DNA of 64,000 nucleotides, taken from Kaistella treverensis (GTDB lineage Bacteria > Bacteroidota > Bacteroidia > Flavobacteriales > Weeksellaceae). The notes beneath the pieces are model-generated. The model saw only the letters and a list, made by a program, of their open reading frames with translations. It was not told the DNA's origin and did no database searches. Where the stretch lies: assembly GCF_900114045.1 (NCBI RefSeq), contig NZ_FORQ01000003.1, forward strand, positions 62,001-126,000. Direction: 5' to 3'. The position numbers and the translations under genes are program-made. Of this stretch, positions 53,344 through 61,984 are shown one piece after another; position 1 is the first letter of the stretch; each line of letters opens with the position of its first letter.

Positions 53344-54107
53344 ATCACGGATTTGTAAATCACGAAATCAAAAATAATATTGCCGAGATCACTTTTGGAA
53401 CACCAAAAAGTAATTCTTTACCGGGCGAAATTTTAGAAAAACTCGCTCAAACTATTTTGGAAAGTGGAAAAGATGAAACTGTGAAAGCAATTCTTTTAAA
53501 ATCCGAAGGTGAAAAAGCATTTTGTGCAGGCGCAAGTTTCGATGAATTGCTGTCGATTGAAGAGCTGGAAACCTCAAAAACATTTTTCGGCGGTTTTGCA
53601 AAAGTGCTGAATGCCATGCGACATTGCGGTAAAATCGTTGTGGTGCGCGTTCAGGGAAAAACAACTGGCGGCGGCGTTGGAATTGCATGTGCGGCAGATT
53701 ATTGTTTTGCCACAAAAGATTCAGCGATGGCTTTAACGGAACTCAATTTAGGTATCGGTCCATTTGTAATCGGACCTTACGTTGAAAGAAAAATTGGTAA
53801 ATCGGCTTATTCAGCAATGTCAATTGATGCGGATTTCCGTACCGCTGAATGGTGCGAAAAACATGATGTTTATCATTCAGTTTCTGAAAATATTACAGAA
53901 ATGGATGCGCAGCTTCACCTTTTTTTAGAAAAACTTTCGCAAAGAAGTAGCGACGCATTAGCTTTAATTAAAAAAGTTTCCTGGGAAGGCACCGAACATT
54001 TCGATAGTTTAATGCCCGAAAGAATCCACATGAGCGCAAGCTTAATTCTGGAAGATTCAGCGAAGAAAAATATCGGCGCCATCAAAGAAAAATTACGCGC
54101 TAAATAG
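53340..54107 (+). CDS. Enoyl-CoA hydratase/isomerase family protein
   Basis: 255 aa crotonase-fold protein. Oxyanion-hole segments AFCAGASFDELLSIEE (about residue 60) and GKTTGGGVGIACAADYCFA (about 105). One catalytic Glu is kept in ALTELNLGIGP (about 131); the other usual Glu position is Gly. So an isomerase or other crotonase reaction (PaaG-like) is possible. It overlaps the glycosylase gene and lies 11 bp before the SDR gene. Confidence 0.82.
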   Translation: MNHGFVNHEIKNNIAEITFGTPKSNSLPGEILEKLAQTILESGKDETVKAILLKSEGEKAFCAGASFDELLSIEELETSKTFFGGFAKVLNAMRHCGKIVVVRVQGKTTGGGVGIACAADYCFATKDSAMALTELNLGIGPFVIGPYVERKIGKSAYSAMSIDADFRTAEWCEKHDVYHSVSENITEMDAQLHLFLEKLSQRSSDALALIKKVSWEGTEHFDSLMPERIHMSASLILEDSAKKNIGAIKEKLRAK

Positions 54108-54118
54108 GCATTTTTTTA

Positions 54119-54835
54119 ATGAAAACCGTTCTCATTCTCGGCGCGAATTCCGATGTCGCAAAGCAATGTATCCTGCGATATGTTGCGCGCGGTTTTTCCA
54201 TCCTAGCAGCTTCTCGTGATTTGGATTCACTGAGAATATATGTGGAGGAAAATCATTTGGAAAACAATGTTCAAATTGTTTTTTTCGATGCTGCGAATTT
54301 TTCTTCACACCAAAAATTTTATGCGGAACTTTCTACCAAACCGCACATCGTAATTTATGCTGCCGGTTTTTTGGTTGAAAATGAAAAGGCGCTTCACGAT
54401 TTTGAAAGCGCAAAACGCATGATGGAAGTAAATTATATGGGCGCGGTTTCTATTTTAAATATTATTGCGACAGACAAAACCAACAAAAATCTCGAAAGAA
54501 TCATCGGTTTATCATCGCTTTCGGGAGTGCGTGGACGCAAAAGCAATTATATTTACGGAAGTACAAAAGCGGCTTTTACCACTTATCTTGCTGGATTGAG
54601 ACAGGAATTATCACCTCGGAAAATCACCGTAAATGTTCTGGTGAGCGGTTACATCAACACGAAAATAAACGCCGGTTTAGCGCTGAATAAATCTTTATTA
54701 ATGGAACCTGACTACGTCGCGGAACATATCGTGAGCGCCGGAAATTCGTTCACCATCGTCCCGAACTGGAAGTGGAAGATGATCTTTTTTATTCTGAAAA
54801 TTTTACCCGAAAAATTCGTGGCTAAATTGCCATAA
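54119..54835 (+). CDS. SDR-family oxidoreductase
   Basis: 238 aa. Cofactor motif LGANSDVAK (residues 6-14), VIYAAGF near 81, catalytic YGSTK near 141. The C-terminal hydrophobic helix WKWKMIFFILKILPEKF suggests attachment to the membrane. Substrate unknown; DprE2-like keto-sugar reductases have a similar end. Last gene of the paaZ unit; its stop is 2 bp from the stop of the convergent GH92 gene. Confidence 0.8.
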   Translation: MKTVLILGANSDVAKQCILRYVARGFSILAASRDLDSLRIYVEENHLENNVQIVFFDAANFSSHQKFYAELSTKPHIVIYAAGFLVENEKALHDFESAKRMMEVNYMGAVSILNIIATDKTNKNLERIIGLSSLSGVRGRKSNYIYGSTKAAFTTYLAGLRQELSPRKITVNVLVSGYINTKINAGLALNKSLLMEPDYVAEHIVSAGNSFTIVPNWKWKMIFFILKILPEKFVAKLP

Positions 54836-54837
54836 TT

Positions 54838-57111
54838 TTAGTGTTTGTCGCTCATCACAAAAACGATTTCGCCACCGTTTGCAATTTCGCTGTGCTTTAA
54901 GACATGGTTTTTCACTTCTTTTCCGTTCACCAAAATTTTCTTCACGTAAACATTTTTCTCCGATTGGTTTTCAGTGGTAATATTCAAAAATTCGCCGTTT
55001 TCGAGGCTAATTTTTGCAGATTTCACCAAAGGCGAACCGATCTGATATTCAACGGAACCCGGCAAAACCGGATAAAAACCCAATGCTGAAAAAACGTACC
55101 ATGCAGACATTTGCCCGGCATCGTCATTTCCGCACAGGCCATCTTCTTCCGCAGAATACATTTTCCGCATAATCATGCGCACGCGTTCCTGCGTTTTCCA
55201 CGCATCGCCCGTCCAGTTGTAGAGATACGGAATGTGATGTCCCGGCTCGTTGCCGTGCACATAATTCCCGATGATGCCGTCGCGCGTGATGTCTTCATTT
55301 TTTTCGATGTATTTATCCGCGATTTCCGTGGTGAAAATTTCATCTAAATGTTTTGAAAATTTCTTTTTTCCGCCCATCATTTTTATCATTTCCGGAACAT
55401 TCTGCGGCACGTAAAGCCCGTAATTAAACGCATTTCCTTCAATAAAACCTTGTCCGTGCGTATCCATGGGATCAAATTCTTTTTTAAAATTCGCGTAAGA
55501 AAGTTTCGGCTGCATAAAACCGGTTTTAGGATTGTACACTCGTTTGTAAGATTCGCTTCTTTTCAAATACAAATTTTCTGTGCTTTTATCGCCCAATTTT
55601 TTCGCGATCTGCGCGATTGCCCAGTCGTCATAGGCATATTCCAAAGTTTTGGAAACCGACGAGCTGCTTTTATCTTCCGGAACGTAACCGTACTTCAGAT
55701 AATCTTCAATTCCGTCGTAATATTTTAAGTTGGATGAATTTATGGCGGCGGCTAAAGCCTTATTTAAATCAATATCGGTCGTGCCTTTAGCAATAGCGTC
55801 AGCGATTACCGAAACAGAGTGATATCCGATCATGCACCAGTTTTCGTTGGCGTAATGACTCCAAATTGGCAAAGCTTTGTGAACACTTTGGTCATAATGC
55901 GCCATCATCGAATGCACAAAATCATTGTTTCTTTTCGGCTGAATAATGTTGTAAAGCGGATGCAGTGCTCGATACGTGTCCCAAAGCGAAAAAATAGAGT
56001 AGTTGGTAAATCCTTCAGACTCACGAATATTCTGGTCCAAACCTCGATATTTCCCGTCTACATCTTCATAAAGAATCGGCGACATCATGGTGTGATAAAG
56101 TGCGGTATAAAAGGTTTTTTTGTCGTTTTCATTTAAAGTTTCTACTTCAATTTTAGAAAGTTCTTTTTCCCATTTTGCGGATGTTTCGGCTTTGACTTTA
56201 TCAAAATCCCAGTGCGGAATTTCAGCTTCCAGGTTCTTTAAAGCGCCGTTGGTAGAAGTATTTGAAAGTGCAAATTTTACTAAAATCTGCTCATCTTTTT
56301 CGGTGTCAAAATCGAAATAAGCTCGAATCTGTCTTCCGGCAAATTCAGGAAAATTTTCGTTTTCATTAAATTTCCGGTAAAAGCCGTTGTATTCTACTTT
56401 TTCATAACGTTTTCTGCCATAATTTTTAAAAGGTTTTGAAAACTTCATGGCGAAAAAAACTTTTTTGGTTCGTGCCCAACCTGTCGTTTCGCGGTAGCCA
56501 ACTACGGTCTGATTGTCTTCTACGCGCACAAAAGTCCAGACATTTTTGCCGTCATAGTTGTAAATATTCGACATCAAATCCAGAATTATATGCGATTCAC
56601 CGGATTTTGGAAACGTATAGCGGTGAAATCCTACGCGCTCGGAAGTGGTGAGTTCCGCTTTAATTCCGTAATCATCAAGAAAAACTTCATAAAAACCAGG
56701 TTCCGCTTTTTCTGTGTTTTTTGAAAATTGTGAATGATATCCACTTTTAGGTTCACCAATTTTTCCGGGTTCCAAATTCAATTTTCCCGTGGTTGGCATG
56801 ACCAAAAAATCTCCCAAATCAGAATGTCCCACGCCGCTGAAATGCGTATGCGAAAAGCCGAAAATAGTTTTGTCTTCAAACTGATAACCGGAACAATAGC
56901 GATACGTTTCCGGATTATATTTTCCGTCGATTGCGTAAGGTTCCTGGTTCGTTTCCGGCGAAAGCTGCACCATTCCGAACGGCGCCGTAGCACCGGGAAA
57001 AGTGTGTCCCATATTTTTTGTACCGACGAACGGATTCACAAACGATGTTAATTTTTGTGCCTGAATGGGAAGAAAAAAGCAGAGCGAACAAATAACGAAG
57101 AATTTGGTCAT
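54838..57111 (-). CDS. GH92 family alpha-mannosidase, exported
   Basis: 757 aa. Signal peptide MTKFFVICSLCFFLPIQAQ, so periplasmic or surface. GH92 signatures: GTKNMGHTFPGATAPFGMVQ (residues 30-49), FGFSHTHFSGVGHSDLGDF (about 85), HGNEPGHHIPYLYNWTG (about 630, with the catalytic Glu) and GNDDAGQMSAWYVFSALGFYP (about 672, with the catalytic base Asp pair). GH92 enzymes are Ca-dependent exo-mannosidases that trim alpha-linked mannose from N-glycans. No SusC/SusD pair is next to it, so it is not in a standard PUL. Confidence 0.92.
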   Translation of the reverse strand: MTKFFVICSLCFFLPIQAQKLTSFVNPFVGTKNMGHTFPGATAPFGMVQLSPETNQEPYAIDGKYNPETYRYCSGYQFEDKTIFGFSHTHFSGVGHSDLGDFLVMPTTGKLNLEPGKIGEPKSGYHSQFSKNTEKAEPGFYEVFLDDYGIKAELTTSERVGFHRYTFPKSGESHIILDLMSNIYNYDGKNVWTFVRVEDNQTVVGYRETTGWARTKKVFFAMKFSKPFKNYGRKRYEKVEYNGFYRKFNENENFPEFAGRQIRAYFDFDTEKDEQILVKFALSNTSTNGALKNLEAEIPHWDFDKVKAETSAKWEKELSKIEVETLNENDKKTFYTALYHTMMSPILYEDVDGKYRGLDQNIRESEGFTNYSIFSLWDTYRALHPLYNIIQPKRNNDFVHSMMAHYDQSVHKALPIWSHYANENWCMIGYHSVSVIADAIAKGTTDIDLNKALAAAINSSNLKYYDGIEDYLKYGYVPEDKSSSSVSKTLEYAYDDWAIAQIAKKLGDKSTENLYLKRSESYKRVYNPKTGFMQPKLSYANFKKEFDPMDTHGQGFIEGNAFNYGLYVPQNVPEMIKMMGGKKKFSKHLDEIFTTEIADKYIEKNEDITRDGIIGNYVHGNEPGHHIPYLYNWTGDAWKTQERVRMIMRKMYSAEEDGLCGNDDAGQMSAWYVFSALGFYPVLPGSVEYQIGSPLVKSAKISLENGEFLNITTENQSEKNVYVKKILVNGKEVKNHVLKHSEIANGGEIVFVMSDKH

Positions 57112-57129
57112 GGAGTAATTTTGATTAAA

Positions 57130-57163
57130 AATAGAAAAATCCCGGCATTTTGCCGGGATTTAT
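57130..57163 (-). terminator. Terminator after aspS
   Basis: AAATCCCGGCA (57137-57147) pairs with TGCCGGGATTT (57151-57161). On the minus strand it is followed by T-rich sequence, so it ends the aspS transcript before GH92. Confidence 0.85.
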
Positions 57164-57183
57164 AATGATTTTTTAAAAGTGCT

Positions 57184-58938
57184 TTATTCCTTCATCTTCA
57201 CTTTTAGGAAAAGTTCCTGCAATTGCTCATCCGCAATTTTGCTTGGCGCATCAATCATGACGTCTCGTCCGGAGTTGTTTTTCGGGAACGCGATATAATC
57301 GCGGATGACTTCATTTCCATCTAAAATCGCAACTAAGCGGTCAAAACCTAAAGCAATTCCGGCATGCGGCGGCGCTCCGTACTGGAAAGCGTTCATTAAG
57401 AATCCAAACTTCGCTTCTGCATCTTCTTTTGTAAATCCTAACAAATTGAACATTTTTGCCTGCAAATCTTTATCGAAGATCCGTACAGAACCGCCGCCGA
57501 TTTCATTTCCGTTCAAAATTAAATCATACGCGTTTGCGCGGGCTTTTCCCGGATCGGTTTCCAGTAAATGCACATCTTCGGGTTTTGGCGCCGTGAAAGG
57601 ATGGTGCATTGCGTGATATCTTTCGGTGTCTTCATCCCATTCCAATAGCGGAAAATCAATGACCCAAAGTGGCGCAAATTCTTTCGGATTTCTTAGGCCC
57701 AATCTGTTACCTAGTTCCATTCTTAAAGCAGAGAGTTGTGTTCTGACTTTATTTTCGTTTCCGGACATCAAAAGCATTAAATCTCCCTCTTTTGCCCCGA
57801 ATTTTTCTGTTATCTTCTTTAAATCATCTTCGCTGTAGAATTTATTCACCGATGAGGTTACAACTCCATCTTCCTGATATTTTACCCAAATCATACCTGA
57901 TGCACCAATCTGCGGGCGTTTTACCCAATCGATAAGGTCATCAATCTGTTTTCTGGTATATCCAGCGCAACCTTCTACATTAATTCCGACAATAAGTTCT
58001 GCATCGTCGAAAATTTTGAATTCCTTACCTTGGACCAAATCATTTAATTCCACGAATTCCATCCCTAAACGGATATCCGGTTTATCGTTCCCATATTTTT
58101 TCATCGCGTCTGCATAAGTCATTCTGGGGAATTTTCCGAATTCTTTTCCGGCGATATCTTTCAATAAATTTGCCGTCATTCCCTCAAAAATCTCCAAAAC
58201 ATCTTCCTGCTCCACGAAAGCCATTTCGCAATCGATTTGTGTAAATTCGGGTTGTCTGTCGGCTCTTAAATCTTCGTCGCGGAAACACTTAACAATTTGG
58301 AAATAGCGATCCATGCCACCAATCATCAATAATTGTTTGAAAGTTTGCGGAGATTGCGGAAGCGCATAAAATTGTCCCGGATTCATGCGGCTTGGAACCA
58401 CGAAATCCCTTGCTCCTTCGGGAGTTGATTTAATTAAAACTGGCGTTTCAACTTCAATGAAGTTTTGGTCAGAAAGATAATTTCTAACTTTTTGGGCCAT
58501 TTTGTGCCGAAAAATTAATTTCTCTTTTACCGGATTTCTGCGGATGTCCAAGTAGCGATATTTCATTCTAAGCTCTTCACCGCCGTCGGTTTGGTCTTCG
58601 ATGGTAAATGGCGGAACTTCAGACTGATTTAAAATAACCAGCTTTTCAACCAATATTTCAATATCTCCTGTAGGAATTTTAGGATTTTTGCTGACTCTTT
58701 CGATGACTTTTCCTTCAATTTGAATTACGAATTCACGTCCGAGTTTATGCGCGTTTTCCAATAATTCTTCCGAAGAGCGGTCTGCATCAAAAACCAACTG
58801 TGTGATGCCGTAACGGTCGCGCAAATCTATCCACATCATAAAACCTTTGTCGCGGATGGTTTGAACCCAGCCCGAAAGGGTAACATTTTGATTTAGATTT
58901 TCCAGGTTTAATTCTCCGTTGGTGTGCGTACGAAACAT
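57184..58938 (-). CDS. aspS: Aspartate-tRNA ligase
   Basis: 584 aa class IIb synthetase of bacterial type. N-terminal OB-fold anticodon domain ([22 protein letters not shown]), motif 2 [18 protein letters not shown], a GAD insertion domain around residues 290-410, and motif 3 [15 protein letters not shown] near 530. Discriminating or not cannot be told reliably. A minus-strand -7 box TATCTTTG lies at 58998-59005. Confidence 0.96.
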   Translation of the reverse strand: MFRTHTNGELNLENLNQNVTLSGWVQTIRDKGFMMWIDLRDRYGITQLVFDADRSSEELLENAHKLGREFVIQIEGKVIERVSKNPKIPTGDIEILVEKLVILNQSEVPPFTIEDQTDGGEELRMKYRYLDIRRNPVKEKLIFRHKMAQKVRNYLSDQNFIEVETPVLIKSTPEGARDFVVPSRMNPGQFYALPQSPQTFKQLLMIGGMDRYFQIVKCFRDEDLRADRQPEFTQIDCEMAFVEQEDVLEIFEGMTANLLKDIAGKEFGKFPRMTYADAMKKYGNDKPDIRLGMEFVELNDLVQGKEFKIFDDAELIVGINVEGCAGYTRKQIDDLIDWVKRPQIGASGMIWVKYQEDGVVTSSVNKFYSEDDLKKITEKFGAKEGDLMLLMSGNENKVRTQLSALRMELGNRLGLRNPKEFAPLWVIDFPLLEWDEDTERYHAMHHPFTAPKPEDVHLLETDPGKARANAYDLILNGNEIGGGSVRIFDKDLQAKMFNLLGFTKEDAEAKFGFLMNAFQYGAPPHAGIALGFDRLVAILDGNEVIRDYIAFPKNNSGRDVMIDAPSKIADEQLQELFLKVKMKE

Positions 58939-58997
58939 ATTTTGCAGCTGTTTGAAGTTAAATTTTTGCTCTTTGAAAATGGTAAAAATTTCCGCTG

Positions 58998-59005
58998 CAA
59001 AGATA
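58998..59005 (-). promoter_or_regulatory. -7 promoter element of aspS
   Basis: TATCTTTG on the minus strand fits TAnnTTTG, 59 bp before the aspS ATG. -33 box not seen. Confidence 0.45.
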
Positions 59006-59254
59006 AGTTTTTTGGATGATTTATCGCGGAAAATCGCGCAGCTTTAGAAAAGCCGAAAAATTTCCCGCTTTTAAAAAAATGAAAAAAATGGCTAAAAAGC
59101 AGCTTAAAAATAAAGATTGGAAAAATGAAAAAATTGGCGCTTTAAAGGCCGAATTTTTAAAATTAAAAAATAAACTTTATGAAATTTTAAGAAGTTGAAT
59201 TTGCCGAATTTCTTTAACTTTGATGTAAATCATTAACCAAAATATAATAAAATT

Positions 59255-59545
59255 ATGGGAAAAGGCGATCAAAAATCCAGACGCGGCAAAGTTACCGCCG
59301 GAAGTTATGGTAAAAGAAGACCACGCAAATCTAATTCAGCAAAGAAAATTCCGGTAAGCGTACTGGACGAAGATGATAAAAAAGCGCCAAGAGAAAAAGT
59401 GAGAAAAGAAGTTGGTTATCCCTCTGATAAATCTGAAAACGCGGACGTTGACAAAAAACCAAAAGCCGCCACAAAACCAAAAACTAAAGCTGCCGAAGCC
59501 GACGATAAACCGAAAGTAGAAAAAGCTAAAAAAACCGAAGAATAA
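59255..59545 (+). CDS. THX-like 30S ribosomal protein with long C-terminal tail
   Basis: 96 aa. The first 28 residues (MGKGDQKSRRGKVTAGSYGK, then RRPRKSNS) match the small basic THX/S31e-like protein of the 30S head, which is only about 26-30 aa in Thermus. The remaining 68 residues are a charged Lys/Ala/Asp/Glu tail (KKPKAATKPKTKAAEADDKP), probably disordered. Ends in its own terminator, whose left arm covers the last codons. Confidence 0.75.
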   Translation: MGKGDQKSRRGKVTAGSYGKRRPRKSNSAKKIPVSVLDEDDKKAPREKVRKEVGYPSDKSENADVDKKPKAATKPKTKAAEADDKPKVEKAKKTEE

Positions 59546-59561
59546 TCTTCGGTTTTTTTAT
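59526..59561 (+). terminator. Terminator overlapping the THX stop codon
   Basis: AAAAAAACCGAAGA (59528-59541) pairs with TCTTCGGTTTTTTT (59546-59559), a perfect 14-bp stem around the TAA stop. Confidence 0.9.
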
Positions 59562-59578
59562 TCACGTTTAGCTGAAAA

Positions 59579-60241
59579 TTATCTTCCGCCTAAAATGCTT
59601 CCCAAAAGTCCGCCCAAACCACCTTGTTGCTGTTGCTGTTGAGAGCCTCCACCACCAAGTACACCGCCTAAAATATCGTTCAGCGGATTACCGGAATTCG
59701 AAGTACCACCGCCCAAAACGCTTCCAAGAATATCATTCAAAGGATTTGAAGGTTCAGCTTGCGCCTGTTGTTGTGCACCGCCTAAAATTCCGCCCAGCAA
59801 ATCTCCCAAACCGCCGCCGGAACTTACGCCGTTGGATTGTTTCTGTTTACCGATGTAACCCATAATCAATGGCGCTAACATGCCGAGAATTGGTCCAATT
59901 TTATCCATTGAAATACCGGTTTTTTGCGAAAGCTGGTTTTCAACCTGGTCTTTTTGCCCGCCGAAAATATGATCTAAAATAGAATTTCCTTCCTGCTGTC
60001 TGTCTGTCGCCTGCGCCGGATTATTTAAAATGCTGCCGTCATGATCTTTTTCAAGTGCGGAGTTTAAAGCTTCCGCTTCCTGGTCGTCTTCCTGGGATTT
60101 TTTTCGGAGGTAAGAAATCACCAAAGGTGCTGAAACCGCTAATAATGCGATGACTTGATTTTTGTCTATTCCGAATTTGTTTTCTGCTTGCGCGGCTACT
60201 TGCGTACCGGCGTTTCCTGTAATTAGATCGATTAAGCTCAT
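59579..60241 (-). CDS. DUF937 domain protein with Gly/Gln-rich end
   Basis: 220 aa. The DUF937 part spans residues 1-135 (MSLIDLITGNAGTQVAAQAE; SQKTGISMDKIGPILGMLAPLIMGYIGKQ). Residues 140-220 are low in complexity: NPLNDILGxVLGGG occurs twice, then a Gln stretch and GGLGGLLGSILGGR. The family (YidB-like) has no firm function. The Gln/Gly repeats could vary by slippage (CAA/CAG runs). Confidence 0.8.
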   Translation of the reverse strand: MSLIDLITGNAGTQVAAQAENKFGIDKNQVIALLAVSAPLVISYLRKKSQEDDQEAEALNSALEKDHDGSILNNPAQATDRQQEGNSILDHIFGGQKDQVENQLSQKTGISMDKIGPILGMLAPLIMGYIGKQKQSNGVSSGGGLGDLLGGILGGAQQQAQAEPSNPLNDILGSVLGGGTSNSGNPLNDILGGVLGGGGSQQQQQQGGLGGLLGSILGGR

Positions 60242-60300
60242 TTTTTTTGTTTTAAAATATTAAAAATTTGAGGTTTTAGCAGCAAATAAAGGTCCAGAAT

Positions 60301-60807
60301 TTAATTTTTGAAAATCGGCACGTTAGAACACGCTTCACCGAACATCAGCGATTTCACCACCGGTTTCAGCTGTTCCACCAATTCGATGTACGCGTTTTCC
60401 GGAATGCTTTCGTCCGAGCAGCCTTTAACCAAAACTCTTTTACCAAATAATTCGGTAAAATCATAAGTCTGTATCGCGTTGTGCATCAACAAAACTTCCA
60501 GATCTTCGCGGTTTCCGAAGACGATTTTTTTGGCAGTTCCGGTGAGTTTTGCGGTGAGTAAAAAATACGCCCACAACGGTACAATAGCTTCTGCGGAATT
60601 AAAAACGTACACAAAAGCTGAATTATATTGCGTTGTATCGAGCAAATTTATTTTTTCGCGGAAATCCTTCTCCTTTAAAATAAGTCCTTCGAAAAGGAAA
60701 TCTTTAAGATCAATTCCGATTCTTTTACCTTGCGGAACCAGCTTAGAAAGGTCAAAATTAACCAATCCGCTTTCGGCAATTTTATTTTTTATTTCTAAAT
60801 CTGACAT
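60301..60807 (-). CDS. DUF2480 family protein
   Basis: 168 aa from ATG 60807. Matches the Bacteroidota-specific DUF2480 family: IGIDLKDFLFEGLILKEKDFRE (about residues 31-52) and AEAIVPLWAYFLLTAKLTGTAKKIVFGNRE (about 70-100). Cytosolic; function unknown. An ATG 24 bp upstream is possible but the family usually begins near this Met. Divergent from lpxB with a 44-bp gap. Confidence 0.78.
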   Translation of the reverse strand: MSDLEIKNKIAESGLVNFDLSKLVPQGKRIGIDLKDFLFEGLILKEKDFREKINLLDTTQYNSAFVYVFNSAEAIVPLWAYFLLTAKLTGTAKKIVFGNREDLEVLLMHNAIQTYDFTELFGKRVLVKGCSDESIPENAYIELVEQLKPVVKSLMFGEACSNVPIFKN

Positions 60808-60851
60808 TTTTTTTATTTTATCTTTGAGCAAAATTACAACATAAAATCCAA

Positions 60852-61958
60852 GTGAAATATTACATCATCGCGGGTGAAGCGTCCGGTGACCTTCATGCTT
60901 CAAACCTTATGAAATCGCTCATTAAAAAGGATCCGGCGGCAGAATTTCGGTTTTGGGGCGGCGATTTGATGGCCGAGGTTGCCGGCATTGCACCGGTGAA
61001 ACATTATAAAGATCTGGCTTTTATGGGTTTTCTGGAAGTGGCTAAAAACCTCGGCACCATTCTGAAAAACATTAAATTCTGCAAAAAAGACCTTAAAAAT
61101 TATCAGCCCGATGTTTTGATTTTAGTCGATTATCCCGGATTTAATTTAAGAATAGCAGAGTTCGCGAAAAATCTCGGACTTCGTGTGGTGTATTATATTT
61201 CGCCTCAGCTTTGGGCGTGGAAAGAAGGCCGCGTGGAAAAAATCCGGAAGTTTGTAGATGAAATTCTGGTGATATTGCCTTTCGAAAAAGATTTTTACAA
61301 AAAGCATCAGGTTGACGCGCATTTTGTTGGTCATCCGCTTCTGGATGCGGTTTCGAATTTACCCGAAATCGATGTTGAAAAATTTAAAGTTGAAAACCAG
61401 CTGAATCAAAAAGAAATCATCGCGCTTTTGCCCGGTTCCCGCGCGCAGGAAGTGACGAAAATGCTGGCTTTAATGCTTTCCGTGCGCGATAATTTTAAAG
61501 ATTATCAGTTTGTAATCGCTGGTGCGCCGAGTTTGCCGAAATCTTTTTACCAGAAATTTGTTGACGAAAATGTGCATTTCGTCTCGAATAAAACCTACGA
61601 TTTGCTTCGATGTTCAAAAGCTGCGCTGGTCGCATCTGGAACCGCAACTTTAGAAACGGCATTGCTGAATATTCCGCAGGTTGTGTGTTACCGAAGCAGC
61701 ACCATTTCCTACGAAATCGGAAAACGCGTGGTGAAAAACATCAAATATATTTCGCTCGTCAATTTGATAATGGGCGAAGAGATTGTAACAGAGCTAATTC
61801 AAAGTGAGTTAAATACTGAAAATCTGGTCGAAGAGCTCGGAAAGATTGTGAACGGTGCTGAGCGCGAAAAAATGCTTAATAATTACCAAAAACTTCAGGA
61901 AAAATTAGGCGGAAAAGGAGCCAGCGACCACGCCGCAGACGTGATTGTAAATGGGTGA
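60852..61958 (+). CDS. lpxB: Lipid-A-disaccharide synthase
   Basis: 368 aa, GTG start. GT19 enzyme that joins UDP-2,3-diacylglucosamine and lipid X. Motifs: YYIIAGEASGDLHASNLM (residues 3-20), PDVLILVDYPGFNLRIA, YYISPQLWAWKEGR and IALLPGSRAQEV, then CSKAALVASGTATLETALL. Normal length. Peripheral inner-membrane protein. comEC follows by 26 bp on the same strand. Confidence 0.93.
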   Translation: MKYYIIAGEASGDLHASNLMKSLIKKDPAAEFRFWGGDLMAEVAGIAPVKHYKDLAFMGFLEVAKNLGTILKNIKFCKKDLKNYQPDVLILVDYPGFNLRIAEFAKNLGLRVVYYISPQLWAWKEGRVEKIRKFVDEILVILPFEKDFYKKHQVDAHFVGHPLLDAVSNLPEIDVEKFKVENQLNQKEIIALLPGSRAQEVTKMLALMLSVRDNFKDYQFVIAGAPSLPKSFYQKFVDENVHFVSNKTYDLLRCSKAALVASGTATLETALLNIPQVVCYRSSTISYEIGKRVVKNIKYISLVNLIMGEEIVTELIQSELNTENLVEELGKIVNGAEREKMLNNYQKLQEKLGGKGASDHAADVIVNG

Positions 61959-61984
61959 TTTCACCGTAATATCTTCGGTAAATA

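Noticed and set aside
50091-54835. A complete phenylacetate degradation cluster
   Set aside because: Only paaZ and a crotonase are here; paaABCDE, paaK and paaJ are not in the window, so pathway completeness cannot be claimed.
54838-57111. Polysaccharide utilisation locus around GH92
   Set aside because: No SusC/SusD-like genes, sulfatases or hybrid regulators next to it.
59016-59198. 60-aa Lys-rich ORF between aspS and the THX-like gene
   Set aside because: Starts in the divergent promoter region of aspS, has no own promoter or family likeness, and its Lys/Phe bias follows from the A/T-rich spacer with motif-like text.
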